From Bacteroidales bacterium (lineage in GTDB: Bacteria; Bacteroidota; Bacteroidia; Bacteroidales; WCHB1-69): a stretch of 53,648 nt of DNA. Shown in pieces: positions 44,531 to 53,475 of this stretch (positions are counted from its first letter, which is position 1; each line of letters starts with the position of its first letter). Position numbers and translations under genes: made by a program. The DNA is taken from the NCBI GenBank assembly GCA_017651425.1, contig JAGCCZ010000024.1, positions 1 through 53,648 of the forward strand, read 5' to 3'. Under the pieces are notes generated by a model that searched no databases, was not told the DNA's origin, and worked only from the letters and a program-made list of their open reading frames with translations.

Positions 44531-46810
44531 TCAACGGACCGGTTCCAGATAGAGGCGCACGAGCTTGCCGGATTCCACTTCGTAGCGTTTCACCACGCCG
44601 CGTCCCTGAAGGGCGGTGCGGTAGCCCTTGCGGGCCAGGACGGCCACGGCGTCGGAGGCGATCATGCCCCGCAAGTCGGGCAGCCCGTTCTCCTTGGCCA
44701 GCTGCAGCGGCTGCACTAACACACACCGCAGGGAGTCATCCGTGCGGACGGAGTAGAAGTTCTTCGCCTCCTCGAATCGCACCGTGTCATAGCCCATCGC
44801 CGAGAATATCGGATTGACAAGGCGACGGTTCACGGGGCCGGTGCCCTTCAACGGCTGCAACTCATACTCTTCGATGTTGTGCATCGCGCTATAGTTGTTG
44901 CTGTTCATGATGCTGCGGGCAATCTTGCCGAAGACATCCACGGCGACCTCACTATGCTGGAGCACGTCGTAGATATAGACAATCATCGTGTATTTGGGGT
45001 TGTCCTTGGGGAAGTAGCCGCAGAAGGAGACAGCGTTGCGGTCGTAGTTGTAGCTCTTCGTCCGCTCGTCCCACAGGTCGCGCGTACCCGTCTTGCCGGC
45101 AAACGGGCAGGTAGGGTCCTTGTAGCGGCGCCCCGTGCCGTACTTGCCCCACACCACGCTGTCAAGGTAGGCGCGCGCGATGCGGAGGGTGCGGTCGGAG
45201 ACCATCTTCTCCATCACCACCTCCGGAACAAAACGCTCTAACGTGTCATAGCCGTTGGTGATGTATTTCACAAACAACGGGGCCATCATCCGCCCGTTGT
45301 TGGCAATGGCGTTGTAGTACATCAGCGTGCGGAGCACGGGAATGTTGAAGCCGGCGCCGAAGCAGGTGGCGTAATAGTTGTCAAAACGCCCGTCGTTGCG
45401 GATGCCCGCAGGCATGAGGTCGCCCATCTGCGTGTGGATGGTGTCGAAGAGGCCGAACTTGGCCAACTGCGCCGTGTAGCCCGAGAAGTTCTTCATCCCG
45501 AAGGCGTGGAAGATCATCGAGGCGATACCGATGTTGGAGGAGCGCTGGAACACCTCGTTGGGGGTGCCGAGAGCCTCGCCGCGCACCTTGCTGTCCGCCT
45601 TGTAATAGGAACGGAAGCCGCCCGACTTGAGCGGGTATTTGAAGGTGTGGACGAACATCGGGTAGATGCACTCGGTGTCCGTCGGCATAGTCTCCAAGAA
45701 CGCCAACAGAGAGGCCAACTTGAACGTGGAGCCCGGCTCCACCTTGGCGTTGAGGGCGTATTCCATGCTCTCGTCATAGACCCAGTTGTCCTTGTCCTGA
45801 CGGCGCAGGTTGGTGACAGCCTTGATCTCGCCCGTGCGCGTCTCCATCACAATGGCGCAGCCCCACTCGGCGCCGAGCTCCTGTAACTTGCGCGACATCT
45901 CGTTGTGAACCGCGTTCTGGATCTCCAAGTTGAGGGTCGTGTGGACATTCTTGCCGTCCACAGGGTCGATGCGTGCGTTGAGGGGCACCACGGCATGGTT
46001 GAGTTCCAAATACTTCTTGCTCCCCTCCTCGCCGGCCAGGATGTCGTTCAGCTCGGCCTCCATGCCGTACTGGCGGTCGCCCAAGCTGATGCCGAGCGTG
46101 CGGCGCGCCATCTCCCCGTAAGGGTTGATGCGCACCGGAAAGGTCACAAAGTTCAAAAAACGGGTGTTTTTCACCGTCCGCAAAATCTCGCCCGTCTTCT
46201 TGTCCTTGATCTTACGCTGCAGATAGGGTAGCCGCTTGATCTGCGCCGTGTCGATGCTCGACACCCACGTGCGCTCGTTCCAAACATTCACCGGGAACAG
46301 GGTCTCGTAGTGCCGGTTCTTGTAATTGCGGGTGAAGAAGTTGTAGTAGAACTGCTCCGAGCGCTTGGGATAACGCTCCTTGAACTGATCCTGAAAGTCC
46401 TTGGCAAGGCGATGGAGCATCTCATCGACCTCGGCGGACGAATATTTGGTGCTGTCGGCGTATTCCTTTGCGAACTGCTTTCCGTCGAAGGCCACCTCGA
46501 AGACGTTGTAGTTGCCTACGAGCAGGCGGCCGTGGTCGTCGTAAATCTCGCCGCGCGCCGGACGCAGTGTGTTGGCCCGCACATAGCAAAGGAAGTTCGT
46601 GTCGCGGTCGGGGTCGAAGTCGGGGGACGTGGCATCCACACACTCCTTGCTGTCAGTGCCGGAGGCGATGCCCCGTTCAAAGAAGGAGAGATAGCAGACC
46701 TGCGCCACACACAGCACGCCCAGCAGGAGCATGGCGAGAACCGCCACCGTCATCCTGATGGAGTGTATGCCGGAAACCCGACCTCGTTGTCTGCCATTCT
46801 GTGCAACCAT
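44531..46810 (-). CDS. ftsI: Division-specific transpeptidase FtsI (PBP) with C-terminal PASTA-like domain
   Basis: 759 residues. Short basic cytoplasmic N-terminus, one TM helix (about 20-42), PBP dimerisation domain (about 75-260; ANTLRPARGEIYDDHGRLL) and transpeptidase domain (about 290-650). The active-site set is STFK (361-364, Ser361), SSN (424-426) and KTGT (573-576). A C-terminal domain of about 60 residues (about 695-759; GLPDLRGMIASDAVAVLARKG) resembles a PASTA repeat. It cross-links peptides at the septum with FtsW. It is 24 bases after ftsL in the dcw operon. Confidence 0.95.
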   Translation of the reverse strand: MVAQNGRQRGRVSGIHSIRMTVAVLAMLLLGVLCVAQVCYLSFFERGIASGTDSKECVDATSPDFDPDRDTNFLCYVRANTLRPARGEIYDDHGRLLVGNYNVFEVAFDGKQFAKEYADSTKYSSAEVDEMLHRLAKDFQDQFKERYPKRSEQFYYNFFTRNYKNRHYETLFPVNVWNERTWVSSIDTAQIKRLPYLQRKIKDKKTGEILRTVKNTRFLNFVTFPVRINPYGEMARRTLGISLGDRQYGMEAELNDILAGEEGSKKYLELNHAVVPLNARIDPVDGKNVHTTLNLEIQNAVHNEMSRKLQELGAEWGCAIVMETRTGEIKAVTNLRRQDKDNWVYDESMEYALNAKVEPGSTFKLASLLAFLETMPTDTECIYPMFVHTFKYPLKSGGFRSYYKADSKVRGEALGTPNEVFQRSSNIGIASMIFHAFGMKNFSGYTAQLAKFGLFDTIHTQMGDLMPAGIRNDGRFDNYYATCFGAGFNIPVLRTLMYYNAIANNGRMMAPLFVKYITNGYDTLERFVPEVVMEKMVSDRTLRIARAYLDSVVWGKYGTGRRYKDPTCPFAGKTGTRDLWDERTKSYNYDRNAVSFCGYFPKDNPKYTMIVYIYDVLQHSEVAVDVFGKIARSIMNSNNYSAMHNIEEYELQPLKGTGPVNRRLVNPIFSAMGYDTVRFEEAKNFYSVRTDDSLRCVLVQPLQLAKENGLPDLRGMIASDAVAVLARKGYRTALQGRGVVKRYEVESGKLVRLYLEPVR

Positions 46811-46834
46811 TTTTCCTAATTTAGCTTATTATAA

Positions 46835-47305
46835 TTATTGTATGACATTTTCATCTTCCCGGGCATCCGGCACCTCCACCGCCACGGAGTCGGACGCGGC
46901 GACATCCTTTTTCCTGTTCTTCCAGAAAAAGAGGACGTGACGCTTTTCCTTCACCGGGCGCGGCACATGGATGGTGTAGTTGTGTTCCTCGTCGAGCACA
47001 TAGCCACGGTCCTTCATCTTCTGGATGAGAATCTGGTTCTCCTCGTAGGGGATGAACTGGTTGTTGGCCTTGAGCCTGCTCAGCTCAGACTTGTATTCGT
47101 TCTCCAACCTGTTGATCTCCGCTTTTTTCTCGTTGACCAACTGTTCGTTGAGCACGAGGATGGCGGCCAACAGGAGCACGAAGGCGATGTAGGGATACCA
47201 CGGCCGCATCTGCTCGCTGAGCAGGAACTCGCCGCCAAACACCTTCCTCAGCCAGGGTTTGTGCTCCCGTTTTCTGTTGTCATTGCGTTTAGTGGTCGAG
47301 TCCAT
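46835..47305 (-). CDS. ftsL: FtsL-like cell division protein
   Basis: 156 residues: basic cytoplasmic N-terminus (about 1-33), one TM segment (PYIAFVLLLAAILVLNEQLV, about 38-57), then a coiled-coil rich in Glu/Lys/Leu (about 58-95). The tail carries Lys/Arg and ends acidic. It matches the FtsL-like family of Bacteroidota in size and topology and in position between rsmH and ftsI. FtsL bridges FtsB/FtsQ and FtsWI to activate septal synthesis. The start overlaps the end of rsmH by 17 bases, indicating translational coupling. Confidence 0.88.
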   Translation of the reverse strand: MDSTTKRNDNRKREHKPWLRKVFGGEFLLSEQMRPWYPYIAFVLLLAAILVLNEQLVNEKKAEINRLENEYKSELSRLKANNQFIPYEENQILIQKMKDRGYVLDEEHNYTIHVPRPVKEKRHVLFFWKNRKKDVAASDSVAVEVPDAREDENVIQ

Positions 47306-48215
47306 GGGCTTGTTTCTCTATTTTTTCGGCGACACGCAGCTTTGCGCTGCGGGCGCGGGGGTTGTTCATGATTTCTGTCTCGTCGGGCGTCACGGCCTTC
47401 CGGGTGACGAGCTTGAAAGGAGTGAGGGGGTTTCCAAAGAAGTCCTTTTCCACCTCGCCGGAAAAGTTGCCGGCACGCATGAAGTTCTTCACCATCCGGT
47501 CCTCCAAAGAGTGATAGGAGATGATCACTAACCGTCCGCCGTTCAGGAGGGCGTCCGGTGTCTGCGACAGCAGGGCCTCCAGCACCTCCGTCTCGCGGTT
47601 CACCTCGATACGGATGGCCTGGAACACCTTGGAGAGGGTTTTGTTCTCGCGGCCACGGGGCAGGCCGGGCTTGAGGGCCTCCACCAACTGGAAGGTCGTG
47701 TCAAGGGGCTGCGTGTCGCGGGCGCGCACAATCCGGCGGGCCAGGCGGCGTCCGTCGCTCAGCTCGCCGTAGGTGAAGAACACCTTAGCCAACTGCTCCT
47801 CGTCGTACTGGTTCACCACATCGTGGGCGGAGAGATCCGCATCGGCGTTCATCCGCATGTCGAGCGGCCCGTCGTGGCTGTAGGAGAAGCCGCGCCCCGG
47901 CGTGTCGATCTGGTGGGAGGAGACCCCCAGGTCGGCGAGGATGCCATGGACGGGATAGGCCTTGTGATATTGCAGGAAGCGGGTGAGGTTCTTGAAATTG
48001 GACGGCACGAACCGGAAACGAGGGTCGTCAATGGCGTTGGCGCGGCTCTCGGCGTCCTGGTCGAACGCTATGAGGCGGCCATCGGGCGAAAGACGCTCCA
48101 TGATGGCGCGGGAGTGACCGCCGCCGCCGAAGGTGGCATCGACATAGATGCCGGAAGGGTCTGTCACAAGATGGTCAACGGAGGTTTGCAGGAGCACAGG
48201 GTCATGATAGCGCAT
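47289..48215 (-). CDS. rsmH: 16S rRNA m4C1402 methyltransferase
   Basis: 308 residues from the ATG at 48215 (MRYHDPVLLQTSV is the normal start; the frame stays open upstream within mraZ). It N4-methylates C1402 of 16S rRNA using S-adenosylmethionine. The SAM-binding motif is VDATFGGGGHSRAIMERL (about 25-42); GILADLGVSSHQID and GRGFSYSHDGPLDMRM are also family signatures. The C-terminal ISYHSLEDRMVKNFMR segment is complete. It overlaps mraZ by 14 bases and ftsL by 17. Confidence 0.96.
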   Translation of the reverse strand: MRYHDPVLLQTSVDHLVTDPSGIYVDATFGGGGHSRAIMERLSPDGRLIAFDQDAESRANAIDDPRFRFVPSNFKNLTRFLQYHKAYPVHGILADLGVSSHQIDTPGRGFSYSHDGPLDMRMNADADLSAHDVVNQYDEEQLAKVFFTYGELSDGRRLARRIVRARDTQPLDTTFQLVEALKPGLPRGRENKTLSKVFQAIRIEVNRETEVLEALLSQTPDALLNGGRLVIISYHSLEDRMVKNFMRAGNFSGEVEKDFFGNPLTPFKLVTRKAVTPDETEIMNNPRARSAKLRVAEKIEKQAHGLDH

Positions 48216-48690
48216 CCGAGGCCTCCTTTTCCGCTTGAAAATGTCCGGTGTGAATCTGTTCGTTGAGGGCTTCCAGCTCCTCGGGCGACATGTCGAACTT
48301 CTCATGATACTTCTGGCAGTTCCATATCTCGATGCGGCCATTGTCCAGCAACAGCACAATCTCCTTCTGGATGGCGTACTGTTCCATGAGAGGACGCGGG
48401 ATGACGATGCGGTCCTGCGCGTCGCACTCCAGGCATGCGGTGTTGCGGATGAAAGCGTTGCGGTAGCGTTTCACGGTCACGATGTTGCGGTCGAGCGAGT
48501 CGAGGTAGGCCATCTGCTCGAGGTAGGCCTTTTCGGACCAGAGCATGATATGTTCGCCGAAGCCGTGGGTCACATGGAAGACCTTGCGTTCATCCTCCGG
48601 CAGGGCACGCAGCAGCGCCGTGGGCAGCTTCACGCGCCCGCTCTTCTCGATGGATGCCTCCCAGTAGCCGTATGCCAAGTTCGTGGTCAT
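48202..48690 (-). CDS. mraZ: Transcriptional regulator MraZ
   Basis: 162 residues, first gene of the dcw cluster. Two AbrB-like MraZ repeats are visible: residues about 7-55 (YWEASIEKSGRVKLPTALLR) and about 80-130 (ACLECDAQDRIVIPRPLMEQ). The family forms ring-shaped oligomers that bind short direct repeats upstream of the gene and repress the cluster. A -7 box lies 23 bases upstream, and three TGTGAA-like hexamers spaced 9-10 bases overlap the region where -33 would be, a plausible operator. The C-terminus extends beyond the usual 145 residues. Confidence 0.94.
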   Translation of the reverse strand: MTTNLAYGYWEASIEKSGRVKLPTALLRALPEDERKVFHVTHGFGEHIMLWSEKAYLEQMAYLDSLDRNIVTVKRYRNAFIRNTACLECDAQDRIVIPRPLMEQYAIQKEIVLLLDNGRIEIWNCQKYHEKFDMSPEELEALNEQIHTGHFQAEKEASDALS

Positions 48691-48712
48691 TGTTCAACTT
48701 TAAAAAACGAGC

Positions 48713-48720
48713 CAAAAATA
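48713..48720 (-). promoter_or_regulatory. -7 box of the dcw cluster (mraZ promoter)
   Basis: Minus-strand TATTTTTG matches TAnnTTTG, 23 bases before the mraZ ATG. Confidence 0.6.
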
Positions 48721-48727
48721 GCATTTT

Positions 48728-48752
48728 TTCACATCATTTCCATAAATTCACA
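48728..48752 (-). promoter_or_regulatory. Candidate MraZ operator: three TGTGAA-like repeats
   Basis: On the minus strand the hexamers TGTGAA (48747-48752), ATGGAA (48738-48743) and TGTGAA (48728-48733) follow each other at 9- to 10-base steps just upstream of the -7 box. MraZ is known in other bacteria to bind short direct repeats at this position. The motif here differs in sequence from the E. coli TGGGN box, so this is inference. Confidence 0.35.
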
Positions 48753-49291
48753 CAAAAAAGTTATTAACATCCTCAAAATCGCCATAAAATACTGATTTAC
48801 AATATGGAAAAAAATGGGTGAAATTTTGCAGACGCTATGTTATAAATAACAAAATGTTGATAACCCGATGTTTATGCTCCACTCTATGCCACTAATTATT
48901 ATATCATTGAATTATAGATATTTAGCATAAAAGATATGAAAAATGAATGTTCATATCCCTCTTTCACACCTCAAAAATTGGAATTTTTTGGAAAAAAATG
49001 GAAAATCGCAACAGGGGGAGGGATCGGTTTGCGATTTACGGTTTGCGATTTACGAAACCACCAACCACCATTCCGCCGGCTGTTGACGGCGGGACCTCCA
49101 TCTATACCACCCCCAACGCGCACCATTCCGCCGGCGACGGCCGGCGGAACCCCCTACTATACCAAATCAACGCCCACCATTCCGCCAGCGACGGCCGGCG
49201 GAACCTCCAACCCAACACCCTACCCTTCAATCTCTTACCCCATTTCCAAAAAAAATTATGCAAAAAAGTGAAAAGATGTTGGAAAAAATAT
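48753..49291. repeat. Divergent intergenic region with three TTCCGCC/GGCGGAA palindromes
   Basis: No gene seen. The part nearest mraZ is very AT-rich and contains the inverted repeat GTTATAAATAAC (48839-48850). From 49029 there is a pair of GCGATTTACG motifs. Three copies of ACCATTCCGCC...GGCGGAACC follow at 49067-49097, about 49122-49152 and about 49176-49206, the last two with CGACGGCCGGCGG in the centre. They are the short palindrome part of the modules at 29.9-30.4 kb and 53.0-53.3 kb. Confidence 0.75.
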
Positions 49292-49299
49292 TACTTTTG
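49292..49299 (+). promoter_or_regulatory. -7 box of the second FISUMP gene
   Basis: TACTTTTG matches TAnnTTTG, giving a leader of about 100 bases to the ATG at 49407. No clear -33 element was found at the expected distance. Confidence 0.5.
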
Positions 49300-49406
49300 C
49301 AAGTTTTGGAATATTATATAAGGTATAATATAGGGTGAGAAAAATAAAGTATTGATTTATTGATAATTATATGATAAAAAAATATTACAAACTAAAAAAA
49401 GAAATT

Positions 49407-52400
49407 ATGAAAAAGTTGCAATTATGCGTGGGAGGCTTGCTTCTCACTGCAATTTTCGTGCTGGGTCTGTTCATGAACCAGCTCTCCGCACAAACACCTA
49501 CAGAGGTGTCGTTCACAACAAGCAATTTCACGACATGGGATAGCGACGGCCAAGACTACACTTGGCAAGTTCCCGCCGGTGTCAACGAAATCACCATCAT
49601 CGCCATCGGCGGCGGTGGTGGCGGCGGTGCCGCATGCCAAACTTCAGGATGGCATCCCACAACCGGTTATCCTGGCGGTGGCGGCGGCGCTTGGGTGAAA
49701 AGCACCATCGCTGTCACACCTGGTGAAACCCTCAACATCCATGCAGGTTCCAAGGGCAGCGGCGACTGTAGCAAATCGGTAACAAACCCTGGCTGGGGTG
49801 GAAACAGTTGGGTTAAAAGAGGCAGTACCACACTGATAAAGGCCGCTGGTGCCAGTGATGTTGCCGACGGTGCTTCTACGACTGCTCACGGAACAGGTGG
49901 ACAGGCTGCTAATTGTATTGCTCCCACTGGGAGTGAGATACACAGCGGCGGCAACGGTGGCAATGGCTCCTCTGGCTCTTGGTGCGGTGCTGGCGGCGGC
50001 GGCGCCGCTGGCGGCGGCAACGGCGGAAACGGTGCCAATGGCAGTATTGGCAATTATCATCCTGGTGCAGGTGGCACCACTTCCCTTGCCCACGCTGGCA
50101 AAGGTGCGGAAGGTGCGGTAAGCCTTCCTGGAGGCCGTAATGGTAAAAACGGTTCCGACTATGGCGGCGGCGGCTCCGGTTGTGCCACGGGAGCTTCATT
50201 TGCCGGAGGCGGTCTTTACGCCCTCAACGGTGGCGACGGTGCTCCCGGTGCCGTGTTCATCACTTACACGGCCAGCAACTGCAACAACCTCACACCCGGA
50301 ACCATCTCTGCAAGCACATGGGCTTGTTCCGCTTCCCCTGCGGACACTTCCGTGGTCCTCAACAACGTCACTGCGGCCACCAGCGAAGTGACCGGCACCT
50401 ATATCTGGCAAAAGAACGGCTCCACCATCAACGGCGCCAATAATGCAACCTACACGGCTACCACTTCCGGCACCTACCGCAGAGGCTACCAGGTGACGGG
50501 CTGCAGCACCGTCTATACCGATGCTGTCACCGTGACCCGCCCGAGTGATGTCAACCCCGGCACCCTGACCGACAACGAGAACAAGACCGTCAAGAACGTC
50601 TGCAAGAACAGCAACGTGAGCGTCAACCTCATTGCCAGCAGAACCAGTGACATCACCTGGCAACAGTCCACCGACAGGGTCAACTGGACCGATGTCACCT
50701 CCGTAACCCCCTTCACGGTGAACAATATCACACAAGACGTCTATGTGCGCTTCGTGTACAACTACACCACCACTTGCGGTGTGCCTTCTAATAATATATA
50801 TACTATACATGCTTACAACCGTCCTGTGGTGAACAGCCTCACAGCACCCACGAACCTCTGCCCCAACCAGAGCAGCTATAGCATCGTTTCAGCCGTCACC
50901 CCTGGCGACGCCATCATCACCACCTACAACTGGACCGGCGCAGCCGGCAGCGAGAACGGCACTATCGTACCGTCCGCCAACGATTGCGGCAACACCTACA
51001 ACTACTCCCTGACCGTCACCGACAACAACGGCTGCACAAGCGATCCCAAGAGCGGCTCCTTCACCGTGAAAGATGATGAGGACCCCACCGTGGGCACCAT
51101 CACCGCAGCACCTGCTGCCGTGGATCCGTCAACCTGCAACTACTTGGTTCCCGACCTCTCCGAAGCAGTCAAGGCTGCCTCCGGAACCGGCGACAACTGC
51201 ACCTCTAACGACGACCTGACGGTTGTCCAAGTTCCTGAGGCCAACACGCCCATCACGGCAACCGAGACGACCGTGAACTACTGGGTGGTTGACAAGTGCG
51301 GCCACGAGAGCGAGCACAAGCAGCTCACGCTGACCAGACCCGACATCACGACCAGCGATGCAGCCAACATCACCATCGCCCCGACGAAGGTCAACGTGAC
51401 CCTCTACTTCGGCGCCTGCGACACGGCATACACGTTCCCCGAGCCGACAGTGACCATCGACATCCCCGAGTACAGTGGCGCGCTCGAACTGACGCACACC
51501 GCTCTGCCCACCCGTCTTGAACCCGGCACCTACAACATAACCTGGACCATCTCCGATCCTTGCGGCAACTCCGTGCAACGTCCGCAGACCATCACCGTGG
51601 TCTATCCGGATTGCCCGTCAGCCACCATTGACGGCTACACCTACCAGTCCGTCCGTATCGGCTGCGAGTGCTGGACCACTGAGAACCTGCGCAACACCAA
51701 GTACTCCAACGGCAACTCTATCGCTGTGGCCAACATCTACAACAGCACCGAATATCCTAACGAGACCGAGAACCTGACCAAGTTCGGCCGACTCTACAGC
51801 TGGTATTCCGCCATGAACGTGCCCGAGGACAACAACAGCGCCGAGCCCACCATGACCAACAGCCCCGTGGGTCCCTACGTGCAGGGCGCATGTCCTGAGG
51901 GCTGGGCCATCCCGACCGAGGCCGACTACCTCACGATGAGGAGCATTGCCGGTTCCCTCCCCAATGTCAAGTCTCCCGATGTGAACACTTGGCTGCCCGG
52001 CCATGCTGGCAACAATCCCGGCAGCGGCTTCGACGCCAAGGGCGCCGGCTACTATGACGGCAGCACAAGCCAATATCTGAACCTGCTCGGCCAGACCGAC
52101 TTCTGGACCAGCACCACCACATCCGATGTCACGAAGGGCGTCTGCAGCGAAATCACGCACGTCTGCCCCGAGATGCTCATCAAGGAATACGACAAGGGCC
52201 TCGGCTTCAGCATCCGCTGCATCAAGAGAGATGTTCTGGAATCTTCAGTATCCTCTTGTGGGACCATGTATGATGCAAACGGCAATGCGTATGAGACTGT
52301 GCTCATTGGTGCACAGTGCTGGACCAAGACCAATCTGCGCGTGGCTCCTGCCGGTGCCACGAACGAAAGCACATCTGGCAACCTCAGCGAGACGGAAGCT

Positions 52401-52871
52401 TACTACTATGTGAATCCGAGTGTAGATGCCAGCGTTTATGGTTACTACTATAACTGGCCCGCCGCCATGTTGGCTTGTCCCACGGGCTGGCGCCTGCCCA
52501 CCACAGAGGAATGGATTATTATGGAACAGAGCCAGACCACGATGGATGTGTCTGGAACCGAAGTAGGATGGTATGGCGATTTCGCAGGCAAACTGGTTGG
52601 TGGCAATGATTGGCAATCGTCTACCGAGCCAAACTCCCCTGGCGATTACGACTACGCCGCCCGCAACGACTCTGGCTTCTCCGCCGTCCCTGCAGGCTAC
52701 TGGTTGGAAAACCACGCCACGGGTTTAGGCGAACGTACGGACTTCTGGACCTCCTCTACGGAGGGAGCAAGTAATCGTTGGGTTCACTTTCTCAGTAAAA
52801 ACAACTCGGGAGTGTCCCGCTATCATGACAATGGACGCTTTGGCAATTCCGTCCGCTGTCTGAAAGATTAA
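49407..52871 (+). CDS. Glycine-rich secreted protein with two C-terminal FISUMP domains (paralogue)
   Basis: 1154 residues. I chose the ATG at 49407 over the one at 49371 because it opens directly on the signal peptide (about 1-29, ending QLSAQ). A glycine-rich beta region follows (about 45-290; WQVPAGVNEITIIAIGGGGG). Ig/PKD-like repeats occupy about 300-735. FISUMP 1 is about 740-943 (IGCECWTTENLRNTKYS, FGRLYSWYSAMNV). FISUMP 2 is about 947-1154 (IGAQCWTKTNLRVAPAGA, GYYYNWPAAMLACPTGWRLP, FWTSSTEGASN, SVRCLKD). The protein has the same order of parts as the 30.5-35.1 kb protein but fewer Ig repeats. FISUMP 1 is highly similar between them; FISUMP 2 diverges in its last third. Secreted surface or ligand-binding protein is inferred. 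Confidence 0.85.
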   Translation: MKKLQLCVGGLLLTAIFVLGLFMNQLSAQTPTEVSFTTSNFTTWDSDGQDYTWQVPAGVNEITIIAIGGGGGGGAACQTSGWHPTTGYPGGGGGAWVKSTIAVTPGETLNIHAGSKGSGDCSKSVTNPGWGGNSWVKRGSTTLIKAAGASDVADGASTTAHGTGGQAANCIAPTGSEIHSGGNGGNGSSGSWCGAGGGGAAGGGNGGNGANGSIGNYHPGAGGTTSLAHAGKGAEGAVSLPGGRNGKNGSDYGGGGSGCATGASFAGGGLYALNGGDGAPGAVFITYTASNCNNLTPGTISASTWACSASPADTSVVLNNVTAATSEVTGTYIWQKNGSTINGANNATYTATTSGTYRRGYQVTGCSTVYTDAVTVTRPSDVNPGTLTDNENKTVKNVCKNSNVSVNLIASRTSDITWQQSTDRVNWTDVTSVTPFTVNNITQDVYVRFVYNYTTTCGVPSNNIYTIHAYNRPVVNSLTAPTNLCPNQSSYSIVSAVTPGDAIITTYNWTGAAGSENGTIVPSANDCGNTYNYSLTVTDNNGCTSDPKSGSFTVKDDEDPTVGTITAAPAAVDPSTCNYLVPDLSEAVKAASGTGDNCTSNDDLTVVQVPEANTPITATETTVNYWVVDKCGHESEHKQLTLTRPDITTSDAANITIAPTKVNVTLYFGACDTAYTFPEPTVTIDIPEYSGALELTHTALPTRLEPGTYNITWTISDPCGNSVQRPQTITVVYPDCPSATIDGYTYQSVRIGCECWTTENLRNTKYSNGNSIAVANIYNSTEYPNETENLTKFGRLYSWYSAMNVPEDNNSAEPTMTNSPVGPYVQGACPEGWAIPTEADYLTMRSIAGSLPNVKSPDVNTWLPGHAGNNPGSGFDAKGAGYYDGSTSQYLNLLGQTDFWTSTTTSDVTKGVCSEITHVCPEMLIKEYDKGLGFSIRCIKRDVLESSVSSCGTMYDANGNAYETVLIGAQCWTKTNLRVAPAGATNESTSGNLSETEAYYYVNPSVDASVYGYYYNWPAAMLACPTGWRLPTTEEWIIMEQSQTTMDVSGTEVGWYGDFAGKLVGGNDWQSSTEPNSPGDYDYAARNDSGFSAVPAGYWLENHATGLGERTDFWTSSTEGASNRWVHFLSKNNSGVSRYHDNGRFGNSVRCLKD

Positions 52872-52902
52872 AAATAGTTAGCATTTAGATATTCTCAAAA
52901 AA

Positions 52903-52936
52903 GGGCGTGGCCGCGAGGCCGCGCCCTTTTTTTTTG
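52903..52936 (+). terminator. Terminator of the second FISUMP gene
   Basis: GGGCGTGGCC (52903-52912) and GGCCGCGCCC (52917-52926) form a GC-rich stem followed by nine or more T. Its sequence is nearly the same as the terminator of the first FISUMP gene. Confidence 0.9.
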
Positions 52937-52945
52937 GTTGTTGGG

Positions 52946-53333
52946 GGGAGGTTCCGCAGGCTGTCACCGCAAGCAGGCCGGCAGGTCTGCGGGGGTTTGT
53001 GGTGGGGGTTCCGCCGGCTGTCGCCGCAGGCAGGCCGCCAGGTCCGCTGGGGTTGTGGTGGGGGTTCCGCGCGCAGAGCGCGCGGAATGGTGCGCGGCGG
53101 AGGGGGGTAAAAAGAGGGAAAAGATGGGCGGCGGACAATACCAATTCCCAATTTCGGCACAGCCTCCCGCCGCCCATCTTTCCCTTTCCCTGCCCGTCAG
53201 CGTGCAACCACCATTCCGCCGCGAGCGCAGTGAGCGAGCGGAATCCCCGGCAAAACGGTTGGTGGTTGGCTGGAGGTTCCGCCGGCTGTCGCCTCAAGCA
53301 GGCCGGCAGGTCTGCGGGGGTTGTGGTGGGGGT
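52946..53333. repeat. Palindromic module cluster downstream of the second FISUMP gene
   Basis: No gene seen. A unit of about 60 bases (TTCCGCMGGCTGTC... ending GGTCTGCGGGGGTT or close) occurs three times, from about 52950, 53009 and 53275. Between them, 53065-53246 is a reverse-complement copy of the module at 29877-30060. It includes the long hairpin arms AAAAGATGGGCGGCGG and CCGCCGCCCATCTTT and even the same hairpin interior, with roughly one base changed. GGTTCCGCGCGC...GCGCGCGGAATGG at 53063-53089 is a further palindrome. Confidence 0.85.
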
Positions 53334-53334
53334 T

Positions 53335-53374
53335 GAGGGTGACTAAAAAGCAATTTTACGGTCACCCTCTTTTT
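53335..53374. repeat. GAGGGTGAC / GTCACCCTC hairpin, possible IS end
   Basis: Exact 9-bp arms (53335-53343 and 53361-53369) lie about 140 bases beyond the transposase stop. On the plus strand a T-run follows. It is related in sequence to the hairpin at 110-136. It may mark the terminus of the insertion sequence or block transcription into it. Confidence 0.45.
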
Positions 53375-53475
53375 CATAGCAAAGAGTTCCAAGCAAGCTG
53401 AAGTGCACAAAGTGAAGACTCGCCGTATAAAACAAACGACGTCTTGGTGCGCTTGATCTTGTCCATTTTGCCTTT

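Noticed and set aside
48780..48935. AT-rich stretch with TGTTGATAAC, considered as a replication origin
   Set aside because: Only one DnaA-box-like sequence with a mismatch is present, and there is no dnaA, dnaN or gidA nearby.
49371..49406. Start of the second FISUMP protein at the ATG at 49371
   Set aside because: It adds twelve Lys/Tyr-rich residues before a complete signal peptide that starts at the ATG at 49407.
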